Source of the DNA: Isoperla grammatica
Lineage: Eukaryota > Arthropoda > Insecta > Plecoptera > Perlodidae
Assembly (NCBI GenBank): GCA_945910005.1
Contig: OX246744.1
Span: 38,772,200-38,836,199 of the forward strand
Reading direction: 5' to 3'
DNA: 64,000 nt
Shown: positions 47,851-59,700 of the stretch, piece after piece
Layout: the number at the start of each line of letters is the position of its first letter
Numbering within the stretch: position 1 is the stretch's first letter
Program-made: the position numbers and the translations under genes
The notes under the pieces: model-generated
Database searches by the model: none
Told to the model about the DNA's origin: nothing
The model's input: the letters and a program-made list of their open reading frames with translations, nothing else

Positions 47851-48411
47851 TCTGACTACTTTAATTATGGTTGATTTTGTCTTTAGTTTTGATTAATTTG
47901 ACGACTAGACAGTGACTGTTCAGGTAGATAACATATCATACTATTATATCACGTATCTGAACATGGTCATGCTCTTTTCTAAAAATGAATTTTGTTTCAG
48001 TAGCTCAACCATTCAAGAAGTCCCTAATTGCTGAGGACATTTGATAGAAATTCAGTAATAAACTTAAAAAGTTTTTAAGTTATTATGATAATTATATTCT
48101 CTTACGATTACGACATAATATTATTATTCGCTATTGTAATTGCAATCAAAATTCTACGCCTTAAGAGTACCCACAAGTAATATTTTAGTTACTATATTTA
48201 GTTTGACGATACTTACCTATAGACCTCTTAGAGCAGAGATGAGGTAGAGGGCGCATGACGTCACTACACCCGTCCACAACATCTCCGCTGCCGCCTGACC
48301 AGTGTCACGTGACTCTGCCGGGCTGAGCCAATGGCAGAGCTGTGGTCGTGACGTGTGCGCTTGCGCGTACGAGTGCAGTAAAGCAGCGGCTGAGTCAAAT
48401 CTTAGAGCAGA
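47851..48411. other. Non-coding
   Basis: No gene. TTAGAGCAGAGA occurs at 48229 and again at 48402 next to the element that follows. Confidence 0.4.
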
Positions 48412-48619
48412 GAGTCAAATACCTTGCTAGTGTTGCTATACTCGTCGTACAAAAACTTCGGTAACGCTTCCGTCACCAATCAATGACGTGTTTACGGCCT
48501 CAGCCAACCCGAGCAGGTATCTGAATAAGCCACGGCCGCTGGTTGGCTGCCGCTCACCCACCCGTGACTGAAGCAATACCGAAGTTATTGTACTTCAACT
48601 ATAGTAAGGTATTTGACTG
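48412..48619. mobile_element. ~208-bp foldback MITE
   Basis: GAGTCAAATACCTTGCTA at 48412 and its counterpart TAGTAAGGTATTTGACT ending near 48619 are inverted; the arms extend inward through GTACAA / ACTTCGGTA / GCTTC.GTCAC words for about 60 bp. There is no coding content. Confidence 0.65.
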
Positions 48620-48886
48620 AGCAATCTGGTCGTGGTGTGTTGTGCGCTTGGCTGTAAGGAACGATTTGTAAAAGGAGGGCCAAACAAATAACAAAACAAG
48701 AAAACACAGTACATGTTTACAATACAAACAATAAATATTATTTTGAGAAGGTAATAATTTTTTTATGTATCATCACTTTTATTTTCTTGTAAACATATTG
48801 ATACTATTTGAAAATTTAATATTGTTTGTTAACTTTATATTATTGGTATATTAACTCGTATGCTATTGTAAAGAATATACTGTACA
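48620..48886. other. Non-coding
   Basis: AT-rich, nothing recognised. Confidence 0.4.
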
Positions 48887-49945
48887 TTACCAATACTGCA
48901 ACTGAAACCACGTTCCCTCTTTAATCGTATGTTCTGCCAGTTTTTTAAAAGTAATATTGTATTTCATAGAAACAGAGAACTCAGGCATTTGACTAATAAT
49001 GGTGTTGAACAATTGTGGCCCTTTATAAGTTAATTGGTTTCTCGTGTTTGTCATTCTAAAGTCCGGTACATTCAAGCTCAGCATTCTTGACTTCCTGGTG
49101 TTCACACTATTGGTTATAAAATGATAGTTACTCAAATTCTTAAATACATATATGTAACAACTTTTAACAAGTAGAGAAGTGACAAAGGAAGAATATTAAA
49201 CTCTGCGTATATATAATCAACTGATTCAAGACGATTTATGTTGAAAATTGTTCTTATGACATAGTTTTGTGTTGTACGAAGAGAAATTAGTTTGTAGTCA
49301 AATGTTCCACCCCAGTGAATAATACCAAATTGCAGAATAGATTGAAAAAGTGCGAAATATAACTGACGTAAAACATGAATAGGCATTATCTTCTTAAGAT
49401 GGTAAAAATGTAGTTAATTGCTCTAAGCTTTATAGATAACATCTGTATGTGCATACTTCAACTTAGGGATGAATATGTAGACGCCTAGATATCAAATAGA
49501 ATCACACATCTCAATACAGCTACATTTACATCCAGTCTCCTTAATACATTTTGAATCATGGTAAACAATCTTGAGCTGAGAAATCGTGGCCTGCTCTTTA
49601 AAACGAAACAATATATATTTAGTTTTTAAGCTATTGAGAACAAGACCATTTCTGTTAAAATAAGGGGATAAAACACGCAAGTCTTGAACAACAAGGATTT
49701 CTAAAATTAAATACGACACAGCTGATAAAACTAGAGCAGCATCATCTGCAAACAAAGTAATCTTGGCATAAAGAGGCAGCAGAGAGATGTCATTAATAAA
49801 AATCAGGAAAAATATTGGCCCTAACACAGACCCTTGCGGGACACCACGATTAACAGTCATTTTATCACTAAAAGTACCATTTATCTTTACCATTTGTGTT
49901 CGTTTACTTAAATATGATTGAAACCAAATACCAATTTTTCCCCTA
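48887..49945 (-). mobile_element. Decayed CR1/Jockey-like reverse transcriptase fragment
   Basis: Minus strand, in order: FQSYLSKRTQMVKINGTF and GVPQGSVLGPIFFLIFINDI, then ITLFADDAALVL (the catalytic FADD is present) at 49492-49940; after frameshifts LRQLYFALFQSILQFGIIHW (49132-49386) and RNQLTYKGPQLFNTI (48887-49135). It is 5' truncated at about 49945 and broken into three frames, so inactive. It differs in sequence from the other two longer copies, so it is a separate family or an older insertion. Confidence 0.8.
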
Positions 49946-50790
49946 AGTCATCAGAGGATGATTTAGCAACAGCTAATGTTTTTTTTTTATGAGTTTCATA
50001 ATGATATAATATGTAAACGTTAATTTTTTTTACGTAGGCATTTGTATTATCTTCATATTAAGCACAGTACCACAAGATGTATTTGACTATTTGGGCATTA
50101 CAAGGTAAGCTGAAAAGTCAGCTCCTGGGGATATTACGTTTGCAAATACACGAAGAAGATGGTACAGAAATAATATTTAAGGGAAGGATATGAAGTAAGA
50201 AACATTGTTACAAGCAAGTCTTGCTTTGTGATTGATTAAGGGCATTTTGATGCATCTCATACCTTGAAGGTCTCTAGAGACAAATCTTTGAGGAATTGTG
50301 TAGTATGTGGAGTACATTAAAAGCAAATATCATAACCACTGTAGTGTTTGATGGCTACGGTAATCGGTCATTAACTAAACACATCACACATTAATTTTCA
50401 AACAACAACGGGTAGGCATTTATAACGGATGCAGCTTCTTGCAATTGCAACGTAAGTTATAACAGTCCACTTTACGATTACATCATAGAATTTGTAAATA
50501 TGTAGTGTGACTTGTCAGTTGTTACAAGACAAAAATGTTTTAAAAGTTATTCCAAAGCTAAACCATGTACTTGACGATACTAATAATAAAATGTAGTGGA
50601 GAGATGCCGATAATCTAGGTGGTAGAGTCTCATGCTTAATGTGTTAGCAGTTAATAATTTGTGTGTAAACTTTTCTTTTTTCATTTTACAACAGGCCGAT
50701 TGCTTGTTCACTGCACTCAACCATCTATGTGGGATTGTTGGAAATAGATGAATTTAAAAAAATCTTATGCAAATGTCTTGAATGGCAAAT
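49946..50790. other. Non-coding
   Basis: No supported feature. Confidence 0.4.
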
Positions 50791-50792
50791 AT

Positions 50793-51150
50793 TAACCCAT
50801 TCTAAACATTCTTGCAGTAGTGTCACATCCACTTATTACGCGAAGGGTAAAAGGTGAAGGGTAAAGAATAAACCCAATTCTTGATCCTAGCTTGGTTGTT
50901 ATGTAACGCATATTCCATATTTTCTGTTTCCTTTCACCAGCCTTCAACTCTGATTCATTGATGAAATCATAAACAGAATGTTCGTGATTGAAATGCATAC
51001 AATTACTGGCAAATCTGCATCATCACCAGTGAGGGTGCTGTTCTCATGGTTAGCCGACTCTACTGCTGCAATTGCAATTAACACATCGGCGTCGTCTTGT
51101 GCTTAAAGTACTGTGATGTTATTGGCTTCAAGTCTCGTCGTAAAAGGCTT
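50793..51150 (-). pseudogene. Fragment of a transposon protein with PIN/FEN-like nuclease motif
   Basis: Reading the minus strand from about 51115 gives DADVLIAIAAVESANHENST, LTGDDADLPVIVC; after a frameshift at ~51000, YDFINESELKAGERKQKIWN and finally ISGCDTTARMFRMG. The G-D-D-A-D-L motif followed about 80-100 residues later by SGCDTT is a signature of a widespread invertebrate transposon protein with a PIN/flap-endonuclease-like domain. It is a decayed fragment without start or end. Confidence 0.55.
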
Positions 51151-51624
51151 AGTGAATCTTCTTTTGTTAATTGGGTTGAGAGTTGTTCTATGTTCTATGT
51201 TGACTAACAATGAATGTTTGACTCACACTGGATTGTAGTGCATCTGTAAACACCATTTAATTTCAAATATGTAATGTCTTCTGGTGATGGCTCACTATTG
51301 TAGCTATCAAATGCTACAGTGGTCTTACGATATTTGCTTTTGATGTGCTCCACATTATTATATACATGAGTTTTTATAAGATTTCTCTAGAGTATAGTTT
51401 CTAGACTATAGAGTCTAGACGAATATATACGATGCAGTAAATGCTATCTATCAATCACAAAACAATTGTGTTAAACTTATCAACATCAATGACTCAATGA
51501 GTGTCAAACCAGAAGAAAAATTGACTTATTAGGACACTTTTTACCGCCCCCCCTCCCCCCCCCCCACCCTTTTTCAGTCAAACACTAGGGTATATTTTCT
51601 TTTATCACACTAAAAGTATTCTTA
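51151..51624. other. Non-coding
   Basis: C-rich run near 51546-51567; no gene. Confidence 0.4.
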
Positions 51625-51632
51625 CTAATAAC

Positions 51633-52052
51633 TAGGAATGTCAACGATAATAGCATATCGATAAATATCGATATTATCGCGATATGGCTAGCCATATCGC
51701 GATAATCGTACGATATTAAATTCTCTGCGATATCCCGATAATCGCGGCGACTTGATTTCATATTTGAATTTGGCGCCTGCTCAACGTTAGCCGAGCGACC
51801 ACCGACCAGCCGCCGAGTGCCCTCCTTCGATGTAGCCGCAGGAAAACCATTCGCTACCACCCTCCCCCCCCCGCATATGACGCAAGGATAAAAGTAGTAT
51901 CAGTGCTTATTTCATAATATCGCGGCGATATATCACGATAAAAATTGAAAATGCAATATCGAGACGATATTTTTTGCACCGATATTATCGCGATAATTTT
52001 TTATTACTGTTGCGATTATCGTTATGGAATTTCATATCGTTTGACATTCCTA
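51633..52052. mobile_element. Non-autonomous hAT-like element, 420 bp, 8-bp target duplication
   Basis: Ends TAGGAATGTCAA (51633) and TTGACATTCCTA (52052) are complementary. The flanks CTAATAAC (51625-51632) and CTGATAAC (52053-52060) agree at 7 of 8 positions, as expected of an ageing hAT target duplication. The interior is packed with ATATCG, CGATAT and ATCGCGAT words in both orientations around a GC-richer core. No transposase. Confidence 0.82.
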
Positions 52053-52060
52053 CTGATAAC

Positions 52061-52438
52061 AGCCTATTAATAGCTTTCGTTTGATACGTTTGACGATATT
52101 CCTTATTTAACCCGCCCTCCCCCCCACTTCGTTCCACCCACCTAAAAAACTTGTTTTTTTTTTCGCATGACCCTGAGAGCATCGGTATTAAAATCAACGT
52201 ATCAGCAGTTTTCTTTTGATACTCATATTGCCTATGTCCAAATATGAAATTGTATCAGTTATTAATGTAATAATTAATTATTAATTATGCTGATTTGTCA
52301 TACAAATAAAATTTTGATTGCAGTAAAGTTTCTACACAAGTTTTGTAAGTTATTGTACTTATATTTGACTCACAAAACAACATTCAAATACAAAACAAAA
52401 CAATATTAAAATACAATTCAATCGCACCAATTGTCCAC
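52061..52438. other. Non-coding
   Basis: AT-rich sequence downstream of the DPCKKK gene; the reverse strand offers A-rich sequence but no confident polyadenylation signal. Confidence 0.4.
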
Positions 52439-54515
52439 CTAGTCTTTTTTCTTACATGGGTCTTTTTTCTTACATGGGTCTTCCTTTTTGCATGGGTCTT
52501 CTTTCTTGCATGGGTCTTCCTTTTTGGATGGATCTTCTTTCTTGCATGGGTCCTTTTTCTTGCATGGATCTGGTTTATCACACGGGTCGTCCTCTAATAG
52601 CTTTTTGCATGGATCTTCTTGCGGACAAACGCGGGCCCTAGCCTTCTCTGTTCCCAACAGTTTACGGATCAATTGGACTATTGCCTGTGCTAATGTTTTC
52701 GAATCAGCTTCAACCTCGTCGCAAGTTTTTTCGCGTGGTTTTGCGTCGCCAGTATCTCCAGATTTTTTCACCTGTGCTTTATTAGCCTCCGCAGCCTTCT
52801 TTTTAGCCTCAATTTGTTTGCAGCTAGGGGGCTTTTTAACTTTTGGCACACTTACTGTTTTTCTTCAGAAGTCTTCTTACATGGATCTTCTTCCTTAGAA
52901 GTGTCCTTACAAGGATCTTGTTCTTTTTTGGAAGTGTCCTTACAAGGGTCTTCCTTTTTGCAAGGATCTTCCTTTTTACATGGGTCTTCGTGTTTACAAG
53001 GATCTTCCTATTTAGGTTTTTTCTTTTTACAAGGATCTTTCTTTTTAGGAGGTTCTTTCTTTTTACAAGGGTCTTTCTTTTTACAAGGATCTTCCTTTTT
53101 ACAAGGATCTTCCTTTTTACAAGGATATTTATTTTTACAAGGGTCTTCCTTTTTATAAGGATCTTCCTTTTTACAAGGATCTTTCTTTTAACAAGGGTCT
53201 TCCTTTTTACAAGGATCTTCCTTTTTACAAGGATATTTCTTTTAGCAAGGGTCTTCCTTTTTACATGGATCTTCCTTCTTACATGGATCTTTCTTTTTAC
53301 AAGGGTCTTTCTTTTTACAAGGGTCTTCCTTTATACAAGGATCTTCGTGTTTACAAGGGTCTTCCTCTTTACAAGGGTCTTCCTCTTTACAAGGATCTTC
53401 CTTTTTATAAGGGTCTTCGTCTTTACAAGGATCTTCCTTTTTACAAGGATCTTCCTTTTTACAAGGATATTTCTTTTTACAAGGGTCTTCATTTTTACAA
53501 GGATCTTTCTTTTTACAAGGGTCTTCCTTTTAACATGGATCTTTCTTTTTACAAGGGTCTTCCTTTTTACAGGGGTCTTCTTTTTTACACGGATCCCTTT
53601 TTTCTTCGACACAAGGTTCCTCCTTCTGTTTTTTCTTTCTAGCTGCCAACACTTCACACATTTTCGTTGCCTCCAACACTTTTGGTTTCGGGCACTCTTT
53701 CTCTGGCGTCGCCCTGCCCATTGCCTCCAACTCCCCTGGCGCCAGCTTGTAGGGTTTTACATCGCAATGATCCGTAGGGAGCGGACACGGAACCACCCCA
53801 GGTGGTCGCACAGTCGCATCTTTTGGATCATACTCGCAACGTTTCTCCTCTTTGGTTTTCTCCCGACAAGGTGGCTCTACCGGTTTACATGGGTCTTCTT
53901 CTTCGTGGTGCTCTTTACACTCGTCAGATTTCTTTTCATGTTCTTTGTGCTCTTTACACTCATTCTTCGGTTCTGGTTTCTTTTTACATTCAACAGGTTT
54001 GTTCTCTTCACACTCGTCAGATTTCTCTTTACACTCGTTCTTCGGTTCTGGTTTCTTTTTACAATCATCTTTTTTCTTCTTTTGACGACGATTCTTTTTT
54101 TCACTTTTCTTTCCACAAACATTACTTGGTTGGGATTTTTTACCACAAACGTCTTCTTTATCTTTTATGGTTTTTTTGCAAGGGCCAGTTTTTGATTCCT
54201 TCTTCACTGGCTCCTTTTTTTCTGGTAAGCAGGGTTCTACGCGAGTACTTCTGGGCCTTCTAACACTTGATTTTTTTTACCGCTAGCGGTACTGTAGAGA
54301 CGACTCTGAATTTCAAAAAGCGTTGGTCCTTCTCCGGACGTTTGTGCACGGAGTGCAATGAATTTTTGTACATTTGTTTGTGAGTTATTCAAATTTATAT
54401 GCCTGGACCATTTGATTCGATTTTCTGAACCGCAACGATTGTGTAGACTTGTGTTGAACAAAATAGTCTTATCGGGTGACTTGATGCATAACGCCCGCAA
54501 ATCATTCAAACCACT
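52439..54515 (-). pseudogene. DPCKKK-repeat protein (Don juan-like sperm protein), broken
   Basis: The exon begins after TTTTTATATTGCAG (acceptor AG at 54516-54517), so an earlier exon lies upstream. The first part (to ~54285) ends FEIQSRLYSTASGKK, which looks like a mitochondrial-presequence processing site. After a one-base frameshift in an 8-A run at about 54275-54282 the frame continues EPCLPEKKEPVKKESK, then Lys/Glu/Cys-rich blocks (KKKPEPKNECKE), a short unique segment (VLEATKMCEVLAARKKK), then about 40 copies of an 18-bp unit coding DPCKKx to ~52870. A second frameshift at about 52856 leads to VPKVKKPPSCKQIEAKKKAA, a unique helix and a last DPCKKx block ending at 52439. Four in-frame stops interrupt the long block (53530-53532, 53242-53244, 53188-53190, 53008-53010). 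Drosophila Don juan, a sperm-tail mitochondrial protein, has C-terminal DPCKKK repeats; the similarity in repeat and presequence suggests a similar role. The breaks suggest a pseudogene, although homopolymer sequencing errors could explain the frameshifts. Confidence 0.65.
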
Positions 54516-54734
54516 CTGCAATATAAAAAGATAGTTTAAGTTAATTATTTCAATATCAAGCAGCTATTCTGTATACAAGGTGAGCATGTTAGTAAACCAA
54601 AAAGTAAAACAAACCACTTTCATTACCCAGTCTGTCTCAAATTGGTGCAAGGCTTTGAAATCGGTCTAAGAATGAAAAAGCTGCAAGTGGATTGTTGCCA
54701 ACTTAGCCAACGTGACACATTATTATAATGGTAA

Positions 54735-55425
54735 CGTCAGGCGCTTGCCTGCAACACCAGACATGGGCTCTAGTTCAGCTGGTTTAGTTGTCTGGGGTGT
54801 TGAGCTGCCGCACGTCGGGGGAGAACGTCAGACGCTTGCCTGCAACACCAGACATGGGCTCTAGTTCAGCTGGTTTAGTTGTCTGGGGTGTTGAGCTGCC
54901 GCACGTCGGGGGAGAACGTCAGACGCTTGCCTGCAACACCAGACATGGGCTCTAGTTCAGCTGGTTTAGTTGTCTGGGGTGTTGAGCTGCCGCACGTCAG
55001 GGGAGAACGTCAGACGCTTGCCTGCAACACTAGACATAGGCTCTAGTGCAGCTGGTTTAGTTGTCTGGGGTGTTGAGCTGCCGCACGTCGGGGGAGAACG
55101 TCAGACGCTTGCCTGCAACACCAGACATGGGCTCTAGTTCAGCTGGTTTAGTTGTCTGGGGTGTTGAGCTGCCGCACGTCGGGGGAGAACGTCAGACGCT
55201 TGCCTGCAACACCAGACATGGGCTCTAGTTCAGCTGGTTTAGTTGTCTGGGGTGTTGAGCTGCCGCACGTCGGGGGAGAACGTCAGACGCTTGCCTGCAA
55301 CACCAGACATGGGCTCTAGTTCAGCTGGTTTAGTTGTCTGGGGTGTTGAGCTGCCGCACGTCGGGGGAGAACGTCAGACGCTTGCCTGCAACACCAGACA
55401 TGGGCTCTAGTTCAGCTGGTTGTCT
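54735..55425. repeat. 91-bp tandem repeat, ~7.6 copies
   Basis: Unit CGTCAGACGCTTGCCTGCAA, CACCAGACATGGGCTCTAG, TTCAGCTGGTTTAGTTGTC, TGGGGTGTTGAGCTGCCGCA, CGTCGGGGGAGAA. Copies are almost identical (a few substitutions in the fourth), so the array is young. No long open frame. Confidence 0.95.
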
Positions 55426-55556
55426 GTCGTTTATTTGCATGGTCATTCATTCATTTTTTTTATTCATTCATTTGTCTATTTTTTATTTATCCATTTATTA
55501 ATTATATGTATTTAACTATTTTTTATGTATATATTTACTTGTTATATTATAGATTT
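55426..55556. other. AT-rich spacer
   Basis: TTCATT/TTTAT-rich low-complexity sequence between two arrays. Confidence 0.6.
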
Positions 55557-58500
55557 AGTATATTGTCTCGTTTGAGACACAGCGGGACGAGTTGAGGAAG
55601 TTAGGGAGAGAGGACACTGGGAAGAAGGGAGGAGTTGAGACGGGGAAGTAAGGGAGGAGAGGAAACGGGAAAGTTGGGAGGAGAGGACACTGGGAAGAAG
55701 GGAGGAGAGGAGAAGGGGAAGTAAGGGAGGTAAGGAAACGGGGAAGAAGGGAGGAGAGGACACTGGGACGAAGGGAGGAGAGAAAACGATGAAGTTGGGA
55801 GGAGAGGGGACTAGGGAGACAGAGCGGAATGAGACGGGGAAGTTAGGGAGAAGAGGACACTGGGAAGAAGGGACGAGAGGAGAAAGGGAAGTAAGGGAGG
55901 TGAGGAAACGGGGAAGTAGGGAGGAGAGGACACTGGGACGAAGGGAGGAGAGGAGAACGGGAAGTAAGGGAGGAAAGGAAACGGGGAAGAAGGGAGGAGA
56001 GGGTACTGGGAAGAAGGGAGGAGAGAAAACGATGAAGTTGGGAGGAGAGGGGACCAGGGAGACAGAGCGGAACGAGACGGGGAAGTAAGGGAGAAGAGGA
56101 CACTGGGAAGAAGGGAGGAGAGGAGACGGGGAAGTAAGGGAGGAGAGGAAACGGGGAAGTAGGGAGGAGAGGGTCTAGGGAGACAGGGCGAGACGAGACG
56201 GGAAAGTTAGGGAGGAGAGGACACTGGGAAGAAGGGAGAAGAGGAAACTGGGAAGTAGGGGGGAGAGAAAACGATGAAGTTGGGGGGAGAGGGGACTAGG
56301 GAGACAGGGCAGGACGAGACGAGGAAGTTAGGGAGGAGAGGACACTAGGAAAAAAGGAGGAGAGGAGATGGGGAAGTAAGAGAGGTGAAAAAACGGGGAA
56401 GTAGGGAGGAGAGGGGACTTGGGAGACGGGGAAGTAAAGGAGGTGAGGAAACGGGGAAGTAGGGAGGAGAGGACACTGGGAAGAAGGGAGGAGAGGAGAC
56501 GGGGAAATAAGGGAAAAGAGGAACCTGGGAAGTAAGGGAGGAGAGGGGACGGGGAAAAAAGGGAGAAGAGGAAACTGGGAAGTTAGGGAGGAGAGGAAGC
56601 TGGGAAGTTAGGGAGAAGAGGACACTGCAAAGAAGGGAGGAGAGGAGACGGGGTAAGTAAGGGAGGAGAGGAGACGGGGTAAGTAAGGGAGGAGAGGGGA
56701 CTAAGGAGACAGTGCGGGGCGGGACGGGGAAGTTATGGTGGAGAGGACACTGGGAAGAAAGGAGGAGAGGAAACTGAGAAGTAAGGGAGGAGAGGCAACT
56801 GGGTAAAAGGGAGGAGAGGGGACTTGGGAGAAAGGGCGGGAGGAGACGGGGAAGTAGAGGACACAATACTAGGAAGTGAGGTAGGAACTGGGGGACTAAG
56901 AAGACGGAGCGGGAGAAAACGTGGAAGTATGGGAGGAGAGGAAACTGTGAAGTTAGGTAGGAAAGGGGGCTGGAAATACAGGTCGGGAGGAGACGGGACT
57001 GGAAAGTAGGGAGGAGAGGAGACTGGAAATTAGGGAGTAGAGGGGATAATGAAGAGAGGATGGGAGGTTACGGGGAATTAAGGGAGGAGAGAAAACTGGG
57101 AAGAAGGGAGGAGAGGGGACACGGGAAACAGGGTGGGACGAGACGGGGAAGTTAAGGAGGAGAGGACACTGGGAAGAAGGGATTAGAGGCAACTGGGACG
57201 TAAGGGAGGAGAGGAAACTGGAAAGTAAGGTAGGAAAGAGGTGACTTGAAAGACAGGGCGGGAGGAGATGGGGAGGTATGGGAGGAGAAGAAACTGGGAA
57301 GTTAGGTAGGAAAGGGGACTGGGAATACAGGTCGGGAGGAGACGGGACTGGGAAGTAGGGAGGTGAAGTGACGGGGAAGTAAGGGAGGAGAGGACACTGG
57401 GAAGAATGGAGGTGGGTTGACGGGGAAGTAAGGGAGGAGAGGAAAGTGGGAAGTTAGGGAGGAGAGGATACTGGGAAGAAAGGAGGTGAGGTGACGATGA
57501 AGTGAGGGAGGAGAGGAAAGGTGGAAGTAAGGGAGGAGAGGACACTGGGAAGAAAGGAGGTGAGGTGACGATGAAGTGAGGGAGGAGAGGAAAGTGGGAA
57601 GTAAGGGAGGAGAGGACACTGGGAAGAAAGGAGGTGAGGTGACGATGAAGTGAGGGAGGAGAGGAAAGTGGGAAGTAAGGGAGGAGAGGACACTGGGAAG
57701 AAGGGAGGTGGGGTGACGGGGAAGTAAGGGAGGAGAGGAAAGTGGGAATTTAAGGACGAGAGGAGACGGGGAAGTAGGGAGGTGGTGTGACGGGGAAGTT
57801 AGGGACGAGTGGAGACCGGTAAGTAGGGAGGAGAGGACACTGGGAAGAAGGGAGGTGGGGTGACGGGGAAGTAAGGGAAGAGAGAAAAGTGGGAAGTTAA
57901 GAACGAGAGGAGACGGGGAAGTAGGGAGGAGCGGAGACGGGGAAGTAAGGGAGGAGAGGACACTGGGAAGAAGGGAGGAGAAGAAACTGGGGGGATGACA
58001 TTGTGGGAGTCAGGAAGGGCAGTTATGAAAGAGATGGGTCAGGAAAGTTAGGGAGAAGACAGTGGAAGTTAGGGACTTGAGGGTAATTGGGAAGTTAGGA
58101 CGAGCGTGGGCAAGAGGAGATTAAACGGGAAAATTAAGGAGGAGAAGGAACTGGGAAGGTGAGGAATCTGGGAAGTTAGGTAGAAGAGGAGCCTTGTTAG
58201 AGGGGGGGGGAGGCTGGGAAGATAGAGGCGGTAGGAGGAGACTGGGAAGACAAGGGCGGGGAGAGAGGGGACTCGAAAGATGGGGAGGAGAGGAAACTGG
58301 GAAGAGGGGGGGGGGGGTGGAGACTGGGTGGTTATTGAGGAGAAGGGACTGAGAAGTTAGAGAGGAGAGGAAACTGGAAAGTTGCTTAGGAGAGGGGACT
58401 GGGATTTAAGAGAGGAGAGAAGATAGGGAAGACGGGGGTGGGAGGGGAGGAGACTGGGACGTTAGGGAAGAAAAAAGACTAGAAAGTAATGGTGGAGAGG

Positions 58501-59700
58501 AGACGGAGGAAGTTAAGGTGGAGAGGAGTGTAGACTGGGAAGTTAGGTAGGAAAGGAGACATGGAAGATGGGGTTGGAGGAGACAAGGGAAGTTAGGGCG
58601 GTGAATTGGGACTAGGAAGTTACGGAGGAGACGGGGTTGGGAGGAGACTGGGAAGACCAGGGCGGGTGGAGAGGGGAGGAGAGGAGTCAGTGAAGTATGG
58701 ACGTAGGTTAGACTAGGAAGGCGGGGCTTAGAAGAGACGGGGAAGTTAGGGAAGAAAAAAGACTAGAAAGTAATGGTGGAGAGGAGACGGACGAAGTTAA
58801 GGTGGAGAGGAGAGACTGGGAGGTTAGGTAGGAAAGGAGACATGGAAGATGGGGTTGGAGGAGACAAGGGAAGTTAGGGCGGTGAATTGGGACTAGGAAG
58901 TTACGGAGGAGACGGGGTTGGGAGGAGACTGGGAAGACTAGGGCGGGTGGAGAGGGGAGGAGAGGAGACAGTGAAGTATGGACGTAGGTTAGACTAGGAA
59001 GGCGGGGCTTAGAAGAGACGGGGAAGTTAGGAAAGAGAGGGGACTTGGAAGATGGGGCAGTAGGAGCAAGGAAATTTAGGGAGGAGAAGGGACTGAGAAA
59101 ATGGAGTGGGAGGAGACTTGGAAAATGTGTCGAGAGTAGATTGGGAAGATGAGGGCGGGAGGAAACCTGGAAATAGAGAAGAGGGGACAGGGAAGATGGG
59201 GAGAAGAGCTTTGCAACTTACAAGGAGAGAAGACAGGGAAGTTTAGGAAGGGAAGAGACAGGGAAGACGGGGGCAAAAAGAGACAGAGAATTTAGGGAAG
59301 TGAAGTGAGGAGACAGGGAAATATTTACGGGGTTGAGCAATGGAAGATAGGGAGGAGAGAGGACTGGGAAGATGGGAAGATTGGGGATGGAAGAGCGGGG
59401 ACGGGGAAGATGAGGGCAGGTGGATACTAGGAAATTAGGGCGGAGGGGAGACTTAAGAATATAGGGATGAAGGGAAACTGGGAAGAGGGTTGGAGGGAGA
59501 CTAGATAGAGAGGGATTAGGGAGATTGGAAATGCTCAGTGATTGGGAGGACAGTTGGCAAATAGGTTTGGGACAGTAGACAGGCAGGGATGATACAGTTT
59601 GCAGCGATGGACAAGACAGTGGGCAGAGACGTGTAGAAGAGTGAAAAACAGAAGAATGTGGAAGAGAGCATTGGAGGAGTTAGAAAATTGTTGTAGCAAA
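55557..59700 (+). repeat. 4.1-kb purine (G/A) minisatellite-like tract
   Basis: The + strand is overwhelmingly G and A, made of shuffled short phrases: GGGAGGAGAGGACACTGGGA, AGAAGGGAGGAGAGGAGACG, GGGAAGTAAGGGAGG. The period is loose (about 18-40 bp) with longer block duplications, for example about 58480-58640 repeated at about 58760-59000. The left half is more regular than the right, which decays after ~59000. The minus strand gives Ser/Pro/Leu-rich frames that are by-products of the pyrimidine composition. Confidence 0.9.

Noticed and set aside
52843..54195. 450-residue Phe/Leu/Arg-rich frame on the + strand
   Set aside because: Antisense of the Lys-rich DPCKKK repeat; the minus-strand reading gives recognisable repeats and unique segments.
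55543..57693. Ser/Pro/Leu-rich proteins on the minus strand of the purine tract
   Set aside because: Compositional by-products of a G/A tract with many frame changes; no conserved start or domain.
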